A DNA stretch of 64,000 nucleotides from Demequina sediminicola (GTDB taxonomy: Bacteria; Actinomycetota; Actinomycetes; Actinomycetales; Demequinaceae): contig NZ_BBRB01000002.1 in assembly GCF_000975055.1 (NCBI RefSeq), forward strand, positions 248,001 through 312,000, read 5' to 3'. A program made the position numbers and the translations under genes. Of this stretch, positions 25,876 to 34,531 are shown in pieces (position 1 is the stretch's first letter; each line of letters begins with the position of its first letter). The notes below the pieces were generated by a model that made no database searches, had not been told where the DNA came from, and worked only from the letters and a program-made list of their open reading frames with translations.

Positions 25876-27171
25876 CTATGCCCGGGGCGTTTCGGGGTCC
25901 ATCTCGTCGACCGGGCAGGCGGAATCGGGCATCGCGACATCGATGCCGTACAGAGCACGAATCGCGCCCAGGTACTTGTCTGCTTGGCCGGCCTGAGCGT
26001 GCTCACGTGCGCGCACGGTCGGGGTGTGAAGAAGGGTCTTAGCGAAGCGTCGCAATGCTTGCTCTGTGGCGTCCGCTTGCGCGACGGCTTCTTCGCTGGC
26101 TCCTGCAGCGGGGCGCACCCTGGCGAGTTCGCGCTCGAGAAGGCCAAACACATGCTCACGCAGAGCGACCACGGCAGGGTCGATGGTGCGGACAGACTCG
26201 CCGTCTTCGAAACGAGCGACAGCGTGAGCGACAATGGCGCGGGCCGCCTCGATTGCGCCGACGGCCTCGCCAGGGGCTTGAGCGCCAACGGACTCGAGAT
26301 TCACGACGTGCACGCCATCGAGCGCTTCGACACCGGGGGCGACGTCACGGTGCAGTGCAAGGTCGATGAGTGTGAGGGGAGCCGATGCCTCGGCACGGGC
26401 TGCGTGAACCATCGCCGGTGTGAGGACGATGGATTCGCCGCCGGAGCAGGCGAGGACCACATCGACACGGGCGAGTTGCTCGCGCAGCTGTTCAAGCGAC
26501 AGCGGTGTCACGTCATGGTCGCGGCTGAACTCTTGGCCGCGACCGGAAGGCGAATACACGCCGACAACATCGACGCCGCGCTGACGCAGCGACACAATGC
26601 CTGTTTCGGCAAGCGCACCCGTCCCGATCAGGACAGCACGAGCGCCCTCCCAGGAGACGGTCTCACTTGCCAAGTCAAAGGCCACGGACACGACGGAACG
26701 ACCCGAGGTACCCAAACCCGTCGACGAGGCGACCACACGGGACGTGCGCAGTGCGGACTGGAAAAGTCGATCGAGTTGAGGGCTGACGTGCTTGCCCTCC
26801 TGCGCTTCGACGAGGGCTCTGCGCACCTGGCCCGAGATTTCACGCTCGCCCACCACCATCGACTCAAGGCCCGTGGTGACGGAGAGCAAATGCTGGACCG
26901 CATCGTCGCCCTCGTAGGTGGCGAGAGCGGCTTCGATGTTGTCGCGGCCGAGGCCAGTCGCTTCGTGAACGGCTTCAATCACGGCGGCACGGCCCGATTC
27001 GACGCTTTCGGCTTCGAGGTACACCTCGAAGCGGTTGCACGTGGGGAGAACCACGGCACCGCGCACGGGTGAGTTGCTCCCCACCACCGCCGCTCCCAAC
27101 GCATCGGAACCCACACTGAGTTGTTCCAAAACCGTCAAGTCACGGTTGTGATGACTCGCCACTACTGACAT
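25876..27171 (-). CDS. hemA: Glutamyl-tRNA reductase
   Basis: First committed enzyme of C5 heme synthesis: reduces glutamyl-tRNA to glutamate-1-semialdehyde with NADPH. The 431 residues carry the nucleophile Cys 45 in LPTCNRFEVY, LLSVTTGLESMVVGEREISGQVR, SGRSVVSVAFDLAS, the Rossmann segment AVLIGTGALAETGI, and the C-terminal dimerisation helices ending in RFAKTLLHTPTVRARE. ATG 27171 (MSVVASHHN) is chosen on homology; upstream in-frame codons run into the hemE promoter. hemA is divergent from hemE, with 53 bases between, where CAGAAT hexamers point each way. Confidence 0.96.
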   Translation of the reverse strand: MSVVASHHNRDLTVLEQLSVGSDALGAAVVGSNSPVRGAVVLPTCNRFEVYLEAESVESGRAAVIEAVHEATGLGRDNIEAALATYEGDDAVQHLLSVTTGLESMVVGEREISGQVRRALVEAQEGKHVSPQLDRLFQSALRTSRVVASSTGLGTSGRSVVSVAFDLASETVSWEGARAVLIGTGALAETGIVSLRQRGVDVVGVYSPSGRGQEFSRDHDVTPLSLEQLREQLARVDVVLACSGGESIVLTPAMVHAARAEASAPLTLIDLALHRDVAPGVEALDGVHVVNLESVGAQAPGEAVGAIEAARAIVAHAVARFEDGESVRTIDPAVVALREHVFGLLERELARVRPAAGASEEAVAQADATEQALRRFAKTLLHTPTVRAREHAQAGQADKYLGAIRALYGIDVAMPDSACPVDEMDPETPRA

Positions 27172-27211
27172 CAAGACCACCCCGCTATTCTGACACGCGC
27201 GCAGAACAAGG

Positions 27212-27217
27212 CAGAAT
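27212..27217 (+). promoter_or_regulatory. Putative -10 element for hemE (CAGAAT)
   Basis: CAGAAT ends 7 bases before the hemE ATG. A second CAGAAT on the minus strand (27187-27192) faces hemA. No -35 is clear for either. Confidence 0.35.
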
Positions 27218-27224
27218 CGAGGGT

Positions 27225-28316
27225 ATGACCGTAGCTGCATTGCCCGCTTCCCACCCTCTCGCCTCCGGCACTACCGCAGAGTCTCCGCTGGTAGCGGCAC
27301 TCGACGGCCGGCCCGGCGCCCATCGGCCGGTCTGGTTTATGCGTCAGGCTGGCCGATCCCTTCCCGAGTATCTCGAGGTTCGCCGCGGCACTCAGATGCT
27401 GGAAGCGTGCCTCAACCCAGAACTTGCGGCGGAGATCACTTTGCAGCCGGTGCGCCGCTATGGGGTCGATGCCGGAATTTTCTTCTCCGACATCGTGGTC
27501 CCACTCAAGGCGGCTGGCGTGGACGTGGAGATTGAGCCGGGCGTCGGTCCCGTCTTCGCGACGCCGGTACAGACCATGGCTGATGTTGAGGCGCTACCCC
27601 ATCTGGGTACGGCAGGCGACGGTGGAGACTTTGACGCCGCACTTGAGCCGATCCGCGAGGCAGTGCGCCTCACCGTCGCCGAGCTGGGCTCCACCCCCAT
27701 GATCGGGTTTGCTGGTGCGCCGTTCACGCTCGCCGCCTACATGGTCCACGGGCGCCCCTCGCGTGACCACATGGCCGCGCGCGAACTGATGTGGGCAGAG
27801 CCCGAGGTGTGGGACGCGCTGGTTGCCTGGACCTCTCAGGCCGCGGGCCTCTTCCTTCGAGCACAGGTGCTCGCTGGCGCATCGGCCGTGCAGTTGTTCG
27901 ACTCTTGGGCCGGCTCGCTGTCCGAGAGCACCTATGTGGCGAAGTGCCAGGCAGGGTCCCGTGACGCGTTGCTTGCCGTGGAGGACCTCGGGGTCGCACG
28001 CATTCACTTTGCCGCTAACGCTGGACACCTACTGGTGCAGATGGGACGTGCTGGAGCGACCGCACTTGGCGTCGACTACCGCACGCCACTGGATGAGGCG
28101 GCGCGTATCACCGGTGGCGCGTTCCCGCTCCAAGGAAACATTGATCCCGCCATGCTCGGGGCACCTGCAGCACAGCTCGAAGCGCATGTGGCCGACGTCC
28201 TGCACCGTGGAAGCTCAGCCCCCGGACACGTCGTCAACTTGGGCCACGGCATGCCGCCCCACGCTAACCCCGACGTCGTGAAGTCGATCGTCGAGCAAAT
28301 CCATTCACATGACTGA
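27225..28316 (+). CDS. hemE: Uroporphyrinogen decarboxylase
   Basis: Decarboxylates the four acetate side chains of uroporphyrinogen III to give coproporphyrinogen III. The 363 residues start with a short leader and then PVWFMRQAGRSLPEYLEVR, the substrate-binding signature; further blocks are GIFFSDIVVPLKAAG (catalytic Asp), GFAGAPFTLAAYMVHG, QLFDSWAGSLS and FPLQGNIDPAMLGAP, ending in VNLGHGMPPHANPD. The stop overlaps the hemY start by 8 bp, indicating a coupled operon hemE-hemY. Confidence 0.97.
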   Translation: MTVAALPASHPLASGTTAESPLVAALDGRPGAHRPVWFMRQAGRSLPEYLEVRRGTQMLEACLNPELAAEITLQPVRRYGVDAGIFFSDIVVPLKAAGVDVEIEPGVGPVFATPVQTMADVEALPHLGTAGDGGDFDAALEPIREAVRLTVAELGSTPMIGFAGAPFTLAAYMVHGRPSRDHMAARELMWAEPEVWDALVAWTSQAAGLFLRAQVLAGASAVQLFDSWAGSLSESTYVAKCQAGSRDALLAVEDLGVARIHFAANAGHLLVQMGRAGATALGVDYRTPLDEAARITGGAFPLQGNIDPAMLGAPAAQLEAHVADVLHRGSSAPGHVVNLGHGMPPHANPDVVKSIVEQIHSHD

Positions 28317-29637
28317 TCCCCGCACCTGGATCGTTATTGGGGCCGGGCCTGCTGGCCTCCTCGCGGCCTGTCGGCTCGCCGACGAAGGGCACTCCGTCAC
28401 CGTCCTGGAAGCGGAAAGCGAACTGGGCGGACGCGTCAGCAAGGTGCGAGTGGACGGGATCGATATTGACGCTGGGGCAGAGTCGTTTGCCACCCGCGGT
28501 GGTCATGTCGAGAAACTGATCGACGACATCGGCCTGACTGACAAACTGGTCGCTCCCGCGGGTGGCCCCGCCTGGATCGTGGGACCAGACCGCTCATATC
28601 CGATGCCCGCAGCCGGATGGCTAGGCATTCCCACCAAGTCCCTGTCACGCGACGTTCGCAAGGCACTCGGATGGTCGGGAGCGTTGCGGGCCGCCGTCGA
28701 ACGGTGGATGCCCGTCGAAGAGGTAGCGCCAGACGACCATCTCGGAGAAGTCGCGCGGCGTCGGCTCGGCGACATCGCCACCGACCGTCTGCTGGCTCCC
28801 GTCGTCAGCGGCATCTTTTCCCGCCCCATCGACGAACTCCGCATCGACGCCGCAGCAGCGGGTTTCGCTGCCGAGATATCCGAACTCGGGCTGACGCGAG
28901 CCGCAGCCAAGCGCCGAGCCCTCGCTCCTGCAGGTGCGTCCGTGATGGGACTCGAGGGCGGCATGTTTACCCTCACTGACGTGCTGGCGGAACGCGCCCG
29001 CGCCCGCGGCGTCACCATCTACACGGATGCCCCGGTGTACTCCTTGACCCGCAGTGAGGACTCGACCCCTGGCGGGCGCCCCAGCAACGACGTCCCCGGA
29101 TGGGACATGGTCACCGAGAGCAACCACTGGCACGCCGATGAGGTGGTGATGGCGGCGTCACGGCCCGTCGCCGCGTCGCTGGTCCCGCAACTCGAACGTG
29201 CCCCTGACAGGCAGGTCGGGCTCGTCACACTGTCACTCGACGCACCCGAACTCGACTCCCACCCGCGTGGCTCAGGCGTGCTGGCAGTGGAAGGCGTCAC
29301 CCATGCCAAGGCGCTGACGCATGCGTCAGCGAAGTGGAACTGGGTCGCCCAAGCAGCACCCAGCCGGCACATCATCCGCCTCTCGTACAACGTTGAATCC
29401 GCTCAAGATCTCAGCGACTATGCGCTCGCAGACGCCTCCCGCCTCCTGGGAGTGCCACTCAAGGACCAGCAAGTACGTGATCTGGTTCAAGTGACGTGGC
29501 ACGATGCCGCTCCCACCCGGGCAGGGGATCGAGAGCCCGCGCCGGGACTCCACCTGGTCGGTTCGGCCGCGGGTTTCTCAGGCCTTGCGGCCATCGCCGA
29601 CGACGATGCGCGATCGACCCTCGGCGCTCGCACCTAG
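28309..29637 (+). CDS. hemY: Coproporphyrinogen III oxidase (HemY/CgoX)
   Basis: FAD-dependent oxidase. With hemQ and hemH beside it, it is expected to oxidise coproporphyrinogen III to coproporphyrin III in the coproporphyrin-dependent pathway rather than acting on protoporphyrinogen. The 442 residues begin with the dinucleotide-binding fold VIGAGPAGLLAACRLADEGHSVTVLEAESELGGRV, then GAESFATRGGHVEKLIDDIGL, APVVSGIFSRPIDELRI and the C-terminal FAD segment HLVGSAAGFSGLAAIADD. That last motif is less canonical than in most homologues. Overlaps hemE by 8 bp. Confidence 0.93.
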   Translation: MTDPRTWIVIGAGPAGLLAACRLADEGHSVTVLEAESELGGRVSKVRVDGIDIDAGAESFATRGGHVEKLIDDIGLTDKLVAPAGGPAWIVGPDRSYPMPAAGWLGIPTKSLSRDVRKALGWSGALRAAVERWMPVEEVAPDDHLGEVARRRLGDIATDRLLAPVVSGIFSRPIDELRIDAAAAGFAAEISELGLTRAAAKRRALAPAGASVMGLEGGMFTLTDVLAERARARGVTIYTDAPVYSLTRSEDSTPGGRPSNDVPGWDMVTESNHWHADEVVMAASRPVAASLVPQLERAPDRQVGLVTLSLDAPELDSHPRGSGVLAVEGVTHAKALTHASAKWNWVAQAAPSRHIIRLSYNVESAQDLSDYALADASRLLGVPLKDQQVRDLVQVTWHDAAPTRAGDREPAPGLHLVGSAAGFSGLAAIADDDARSTLGART

Positions 29638-29744
29638 GACCGAAGTCCCAGGCGAGGCCGTTCGCACCCACGTGACCCGAGCATCGGACCTTTGCCAGGC
29701 GCGAACGTGCTCGTGTGCGATTTCCCACGGGCGCGTGCCTGGGT

Positions 29745-29750
29745 GACAAT
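29745..29750 (+). promoter_or_regulatory. Putative -10 element for hemQ (GACAAT), leaderless start
   Basis: GACAAT is followed by 6 bases and the hemQ ATG. GGAGG is present but only 1 base from the ATG, too close to work as a ribosome site. Confidence 0.4.
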
Positions 29751-29756
29751 GGAGGC

Positions 29757-30431
29757 ATGACTGATCAGCCCCATGGCTTCACCCTGTTCTCTGTCCTCGA
29801 CGGCTTCCTCGACACCCCTGATGAAGAACTTGCTGAGGTAGTCGAGCACTTCGACGCCGCAGTGGAAGAACTGGCCAGCCAGGACGTGGTCCTGCGCGGC
29901 ATTTACGACGTGTCCGGCTTGCGTGCCGATGGCACGGTCATGCTGTGGCTCCACGGCCCTGATCTGGCGGACCTCCAGTTGGCGCTGCGTGAGCTCCGCG
30001 CGACCGAACTGTTGGCCGACACCAAGCTCACGTGGTCGGCCGCCGGCGTGCACCGCTCCGCAGAATTCAACAAGGCCCACGTTCCCGGATTCCTCCGTGG
30101 CGAACACGCTCGCGACTGGCTCACCGTGTACCCCTTCGTGCGCTCCTACGAGTGGTACCTCTTGCCCGACGAGGAGCGCTCCACGATGCTTCGCGAGCAC
30201 GGCATGATGGGCGCCAAGTTCAAGGGTGTCGTCGCCAACACCGTCGCAGCGTTCGCCTTGGGTGACTACGAATGGTTGCTCCCCATGGAAGCCGACGACG
30301 TCCTCGACCTCGTTGACATGATGCGCGACCTGCGCAATACCGATGCCCGTCGCCACGTGCGCGAAGAAGTGCCGTTCTACACGGGACGCCGAATTGAAAC
30401 CGCGGAGGCCGTGGAGGTTCTCGCATCGTGA
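29757..30431 (+). CDS. hemQ: Coproheme decarboxylase HemQ (chlorite dismutase-like)
   Basis: Converts coproheme to heme b by two oxidative decarboxylations, the last step in Gram-positive heme synthesis. The 224-residue protein has the Cld fold: FTLFSVLDGF at the N-terminus, the PFVRSYEWYLLPDEERSTMLREHG segment with the catalytic Tyr region and probable proximal His, and the C-terminal VRDL-like MMRDLRNTDARRHVREEVPFYTGRRI. It lacks the Arg-rich chlorite-degrading context, and its place between hemY and hemH fixes the function. ATG 29757 is taken because the upstream frame is short and unconserved-looking. Confidence 0.95.
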   Translation: MTDQPHGFTLFSVLDGFLDTPDEELAEVVEHFDAAVEELASQDVVLRGIYDVSGLRADGTVMLWLHGPDLADLQLALRELRATELLADTKLTWSAAGVHRSAEFNKAHVPGFLRGEHARDWLTVYPFVRSYEWYLLPDEERSTMLREHGMMGAKFKGVVANTVAAFALGDYEWLLPMEADDVLDLVDMMRDLRNTDARRHVREEVPFYTGRRIETAEAVEVLAS

Positions 30432-31609
30432 CCGAGGAACTCAAGCCATTCGCTGCCGACACTCGCACTGTCGACCCGACCACCTATGACTGCATCCTGC
30501 TCGCAGGATTTGGCGGTCCCGAAGGTCAAGACGACGTCATTCCGTACCTGCGCAATGTCACGCGCGGCCGCGGTGTGCCAGACGAACGCCTCGAAGAGGT
30601 CGCCCACCACTACCGCCACTTTGGTGGGATCAGTCCCATCAACGAGCAGAACCGCGAACTCAAAGTGGCACTCGAAGGTGAGATCGCCAAGCGCGGACTC
30701 GCACTGCCGGTGTACTGGGGAAACCGCTTTTGGGCTCCCTACTTTGCTGACGCCCTGAAGGAACTCCATGCGGACGGTCACCGCAAGGTTCTGGTGCTGG
30801 TGACGACGGCATTCTCCTCATACTCCGGGTGCCGTGCCTACCGCGAAGACCTCGCGACCGCTCTCGAAGAGACTGGCCTCACAGATGAGCTCCAGCTCGA
30901 CAAGATTCGCCAGTACTTCGACCACCCCGGCTTCGTGAAGCCCAACATCGATGCGGTGCTGTCCGGCCTCCATGAACTGAAGGCGGCGAACCGTGCAGAC
31001 GACGCGCACGTCATGTTCGCGACACACTCCATTCCCTCAGCTGCAGCCGACGTCTCCGGGCCGCGCGAAACACGACCGGACGGCACGCCAGTTGCCACCG
31101 GCGGAGGCGAAGAGTGGTTCGCAGGCGGCGGCTGGTACGTCGAACAACAGCGCGCAGTCGCGGCACTCGTAATGGATGCTGTGGCGCAGGAGTTCCCGGA
31201 CACCCCGTGGTCCCTCGTGTTCCAGTCGCGGTCCGGAGACCCCAGCACACCGTGGCTTGAACCTGACATCAACGATGCAATCAACGCTCTGGACGACTCG
31301 GTCAGCGGACTTGTAGTGTCGCCTATCGGCTTCGTGTCCGACCACATGGAAGTTGCCTGGGATCTCGACAACGAGGCGCAGGAAACGTGTGAAGAGCGCG
31401 ACCTGGCGATGGTGCGTGTGCCGACTGTGGGCGTGGACCCGCAGTTTGTGTCTGGGCTCATCGACTTGGTCGAGGAACGCCACGTCGGTAGCGACGGTGG
31501 GGCGGCGCGTGAACGCGAGGCCCTGACCGCTCTAGGCCCATGGCAGGACGTGTGCCCCACCGACTGCTGCCTTGGGCGCGGGGCAAAGCCCACCATCGCA
31601 AGCGCCTAA
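30428..31609 (+). CDS. hemH: Coproporphyrin III ferrochelatase
   Basis: Inserts ferrous iron into coproporphyrin III (CpfC). The 393-residue protein is the long actinobacterial form. Seen: LLAGFGGPEGQDDVIPYLRNVTRGRGVP, HYRHFGGISPINEQN, VTTAFSSYSGCRAYREDL, the catalytic His in FATHSIP, SPIGFVSDHMEVAWDLD, and a C-terminal CPTDCC. The last cysteines, with the one in YSGC or ETCEE, probably hold a 2Fe-2S cluster as in other actinobacterial ferrochelatases. GTG 30428 overlaps the hemQ stop as GTGA, so the two are coupled. Confidence 0.95.
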   Translation: MTEELKPFAADTRTVDPTTYDCILLAGFGGPEGQDDVIPYLRNVTRGRGVPDERLEEVAHHYRHFGGISPINEQNRELKVALEGEIAKRGLALPVYWGNRFWAPYFADALKELHADGHRKVLVLVTTAFSSYSGCRAYREDLATALEETGLTDELQLDKIRQYFDHPGFVKPNIDAVLSGLHELKAANRADDAHVMFATHSIPSAAADVSGPRETRPDGTPVATGGGEEWFAGGGWYVEQQRAVAALVMDAVAQEFPDTPWSLVFQSRSGDPSTPWLEPDINDAINALDDSVSGLVVSPIGFVSDHMEVAWDLDNEAQETCEERDLAMVRVPTVGVDPQFVSGLIDLVEERHVGSDGGAAREREALTALGPWQDVCPTDCCLGRGAKPTIASA

Positions 31610-31610
31610 G

Positions 31611-31625
31611 CCCGCCCTTCGCGGG
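31611..31625. terminator. Weak hairpin after hemH
   Basis: CCCGC and GCGGG around a 5-base loop, immediately after the stop. Only 5 bp; plausible but weak. The 250 bases to the next gene otherwise hold only the 34-bp repeat. Confidence 0.35.
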
Positions 31626-31746
31626 TCTCGGGGAATCACAACCCCAGGACCACCACCGTGGACACTTTGAACCAAAGGTAGTCTCGCCACGCCGCTGTGG
31701 GACTCCGCTGGCGGCCCCATGACGGCGTGTCGAAGTCCCGACGGGT

Positions 31747-31838
31747 TCGTAGTGTTGCCGCGACGAGTGCCGTGGCCAGCTCGTAGTGTTGGTGCGACGA
31801 GTGCCGTGGCCCGTTCGTAGTGTTGGCGCGAGTGACGC
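31747..31838. repeat. Tandem repeat, 34 bp x about 2.7
   Basis: Units begin at 31747, 31781 and 31815, each with TCGTAGTGTT, then GCGACGAGTGCCGTGGC in the first two. Copies 1 and 2 differ at about four positions; copy 3 is cut short. Confidence 0.85.
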
Positions 31839-31860
31839 GTCGAGTACCGAGTTTGGCGGG

Positions 31861-33180
31861 TTAGTAGTCGACGACGGTGCAGCCAGCGAGGATGTCGTCT
31901 TCGGTCTCACGCAACGGCGTGGGCGAGACGGTCGGCTCAGGGGTGCTGGCGGTGGTGGTCGTCGAGTCCGTCGTGGTGGTTGATCCACCAGTCGAGGTGC
32001 TCTCCGTCGATTCCGACTCCGTCGCGGTCGTCGTGTCTGTCGAACTGTCACTGGACTCAGTGTCGGCATCGGTCGCGGCGTGTTCCTCGGCCGTCACTAC
32101 GGGCTCGTCGTTGATGAGCGAACGCCACATTTCAGAGGCAGCGGGCTCGTCCCAGAGGACATCCCCAGAGCCGTCGCCTGCGTACTTCCAGGGCACGGTG
32201 TAGAAGTTCAACTCAGACGTCTCAAAGTGGCGCAGCGAGTACAGCAGGCCCACGAGGTTGTCGAGTGAACCGAGTTCCGAGTCCATGGAGACGGACTCTG
32301 CTCCCGCGCGCAGGAGTTGCGTCAGTGCTGGGAGGTCGGTGAGGACATTTGAGCCGAGTGTCACGCGAGCAAGGTTCGTGAGGAGTTCTTGCTGGCGATC
32401 AATACGGGAAAGGTCCGTGCCGTCACCACCAAGTCCAGTGCCTGTGCGGGCTCGCGCAAACGCCAACGCGGTTTCGCCGTCGAGCACCTGCGGGCCGGCT
32501 TCGAGCTCGAGCTTTGCCTTGCTGGAGTACATGTCTTGGTCGATACACATCGGCACGCCACCCATGGCGTCGACCATGTTTTCGAAGCCGGAGAAGTCGA
32601 TCATTCCGAAGTGGCCGTTGAAGTCCACTCCCGTGAGGTCAGTGATGGTGCGCATCACGCAGGCGGCACCTTCGCCGCGGTCGCCGTTGATTCCGCCGTT
32701 GGCGAGGGCAATGTTGAACTTGCCGGTCCAGCCCTTGACGACAGTGCCGTCGTAGAGTTGACAGTCTGAGATTGCGACGCGGGAGTCGCGGGGGATTGAG
32801 ACGACATCGATGCGAGAACGGTCTGCCGAGATGTGGACCACCATGGTGGTGTCGCCGCGCATACCCTCGGCAACGTCGCCTCCGATGTCGGCGTTCTCGC
32901 CGTTGCGTTCGTCTGTGCCGATCAGGACGATGTTGATGTCTTCTCCACCGGCAAAGTCGGTGGGAATGTACTCGGCTTCCGCTTCACCGTCGGTGGCGCT
33001 GGCAATGTTGCGGACATCGTGCCGCTCGATGGCGCCTTGCGCGTTGGTGATGTACGCGCTGCCGAGGACGATGCCGAATCCGGCTACTGCTGCGACGGAC
33101 GAGACGAGGAACGCGAAGACACTGCGACGCGGCAGGCGTGCACTGTGACGTGCGCGTGCCCGGGGACGGCGTGTACTCAA
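31861..33180 (-). CDS. LytR-CpsA-Psr family wall-glycan ligase, copy A
   Basis: LCP proteins transfer polyprenyl-phosphate-linked glycans onto peptidoglycan. This 439-residue protein has a basic cytoplasmic N-terminus, one membrane helix at about 22-45 and the LCP domain: NIVLIGTDERN, GMRGDTTMVVHISADRSRIDVVSIPRDSRV, GKFNIALANGG, MIDFSGFENMVDAMGGV and FARARTG with the SRIDRQQELL block. The tail after about 375 is a Ser/Thr/Glu-rich low-complexity stretch ending in CTVVDY. The start is TTG 33180, preceded by GGAGGAATTCGC. A second LCP gene lies directly upstream on the same strand. Confidence 0.92.
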   Translation of the reverse strand: MSTRRPRARARHSARLPRRSVFAFLVSSVAAVAGFGIVLGSAYITNAQGAIERHDVRNIASATDGEAEAEYIPTDFAGGEDINIVLIGTDERNGENADIGGDVAEGMRGDTTMVVHISADRSRIDVVSIPRDSRVAISDCQLYDGTVVKGWTGKFNIALANGGINGDRGEGAACVMRTITDLTGVDFNGHFGMIDFSGFENMVDAMGGVPMCIDQDMYSSKAKLELEAGPQVLDGETALAFARARTGTGLGGDGTDLSRIDRQQELLTNLARVTLGSNVLTDLPALTQLLRAGAESVSMDSELGSLDNLVGLLYSLRHFETSELNFYTVPWKYAGDGSGDVLWDEPAASEMWRSLINDEPVVTAEEHAATDADTESSDSSTDTTTATESESTESTSTGGSTTTTDSTTTTASTPEPTVSPTPLRETEDDILAGCTVVDY

Positions 33181-33296
33181 GCGAATTCCTCCCTTGGCGC
33201 GCGGGGCGCGCGGACTGTGTCTGCGTCAGTAACGCACCGGGGTGCGTCGCGGTTCCCTCAACGGACAGACCTTCAGTCTAACGGGTTCGCGTATGT

Positions 33297-34448
33297 CTAG
33301 CCGTTGCTGGGTTCTGGCGTGGGGTTCGTGTCCCATTCGGAGGTGGAATCGCCTTCGGCGTCGACGGTGATGGGGACGTCGTCGCGGAGCTGCTGGAACA
33401 TCGTCTCGGCTTCTTCTGTGGGGAGCACATTGAGGCGGTCGTCTGTGTACACCCATGGGACGGTGTGGAACGTGAAGTTGTCTTCGGGGGTGTTGCGGAG
33501 GCTTGCTGCGAGGGAGAGAACAAAGTCGACTTGACCGAGTTCGGGGTCGGTGGTGAGCGATTCGGACGCGGCGCGCAGGAATTGCGTGAGTGCGCTTGCG
33601 TCTGTGAGGAGGTTTTTCTCAAACACGGTGTGGATGACGGCTTCGAGCAGTTGCTGTTGCCTGCTGATGCGTTGAAGATCTGATCCGGAGACGTCCCCGA
33701 CTTCCGCGGTTCGTAGACGGGCGTATCCGAGTGCCTCTTCTCCGGTGAGAGTCTGCCATCCCGCTTCGAGGTCGAGTTGGGCTTTCGAGGAGACGATGTC
33801 GGTGGGAATGTAGATTTCGACCCCGCCTAGCGCGTCAATCATCGTGATGAATCCGTCGAAGTCGATGACGGCCCAGTGGTCGATGGGGATCTGCGCGTCC
33901 TGCTGGACGGTATTGATGGTGCAGGCGGCGGCTTCTGCTGGGTCGCCGTTCTTGCCGCCGTTGGAGAAGGCGATGTTGAAGTCTCCGTAGCCGCCCGTGA
34001 CGACCTCGCCGTCCAGAAGTGTGCAATCAGGAATCTCGACCTGCATGTCGCGCGGGATCGAGATCATATCGACTCGGGAGCGGTCACCGGCGATGTGCGC
34101 CACGATCGTGGTGTCATTGCGCATGCCGGGTGCGTCGTCTCCGCTGATGTCGGCATTGTCGCCGTCGCGGGTGTCGGATCCCATGAGCAAGATGTTGAGG
34201 GCGCCGGTTTGTGCCACCTCGACGTCGATGTCGTCGACGATGTGATCGACATCTTGGGTGGAGATGGCGCCTTCGATCTGTTGGCTCACGGTGATGCCGT
34301 AAACCAGGATGAACCCCGCGACTGCGGCGATGGTGGTGGCGATGATCTGAAGCATCCGGGGAGTGTGTGCTCGCGCGCTGTGCTGGAGAGGGCTGTGCGA
34401 TGCGCGTCGTGTGGTCGGTTCGCCCGTGGCCTCGTGGCCATCGCTCAT
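33297..34448 (-). CDS. LytR-CpsA-Psr family wall-glycan ligase, copy B
   Basis: A 383-residue LCP protein, clearly a paralogue of the adjacent one: same layout of cytoplasmic basic segment, membrane helix (about 35-53) and LCP domain with ILLMGSDTRDGDNADISGDDAPGMRNDTTIVAHIAGDRSRVDMISIPRDMQ split across the same places, then YGDFNIAFSNGGKNGD and GYARLRT. It lacks the long Ser/Thr tail. AAAGGGAC precedes the ATG; TACACT on the minus strand at 34484-34489 may be its -10. The gene is divergent from the glycosyltransferase that follows. Confidence 0.92.
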   Translation of the reverse strand: MSDGHEATGEPTTRRASHSPLQHSARAHTPRMLQIIATTIAAVAGFILVYGITVSQQIEGAISTQDVDHIVDDIDVEVAQTGALNILLMGSDTRDGDNADISGDDAPGMRNDTTIVAHIAGDRSRVDMISIPRDMQVEIPDCTLLDGEVVTGGYGDFNIAFSNGGKNGDPAEAAACTINTVQQDAQIPIDHWAVIDFDGFITMIDALGGVEIYIPTDIVSSKAQLDLEAGWQTLTGEEALGYARLRTAEVGDVSGSDLQRISRQQQLLEAVIHTVFEKNLLTDASALTQFLRAASESLTTDPELGQVDFVLSLAASLRNTPEDNFTFHTVPWVYTDDRLNVLPTEEAETMFQQLRDDVPITVDAEGDSTSEWDTNPTPEPSNG

Positions 34449-34519
34449 CGTTGTCCCTTTCCGCCAAAGATGGTTCTGAGTTAAGTGTAGGGATGCGGGC
34501 TACCTCGTGGTGTCTCGGT

Positions 34520-34525
34520 TACGCT
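34520..34525 (+). promoter_or_regulatory. Putative -10 element (TACGCT), leaderless glycosyltransferase
   Basis: TACGCT is followed by 6 bases and GTG 34532. No ribosome site is present. Confidence 0.4.
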
Positions 34526-34531
34526 CGGCGG

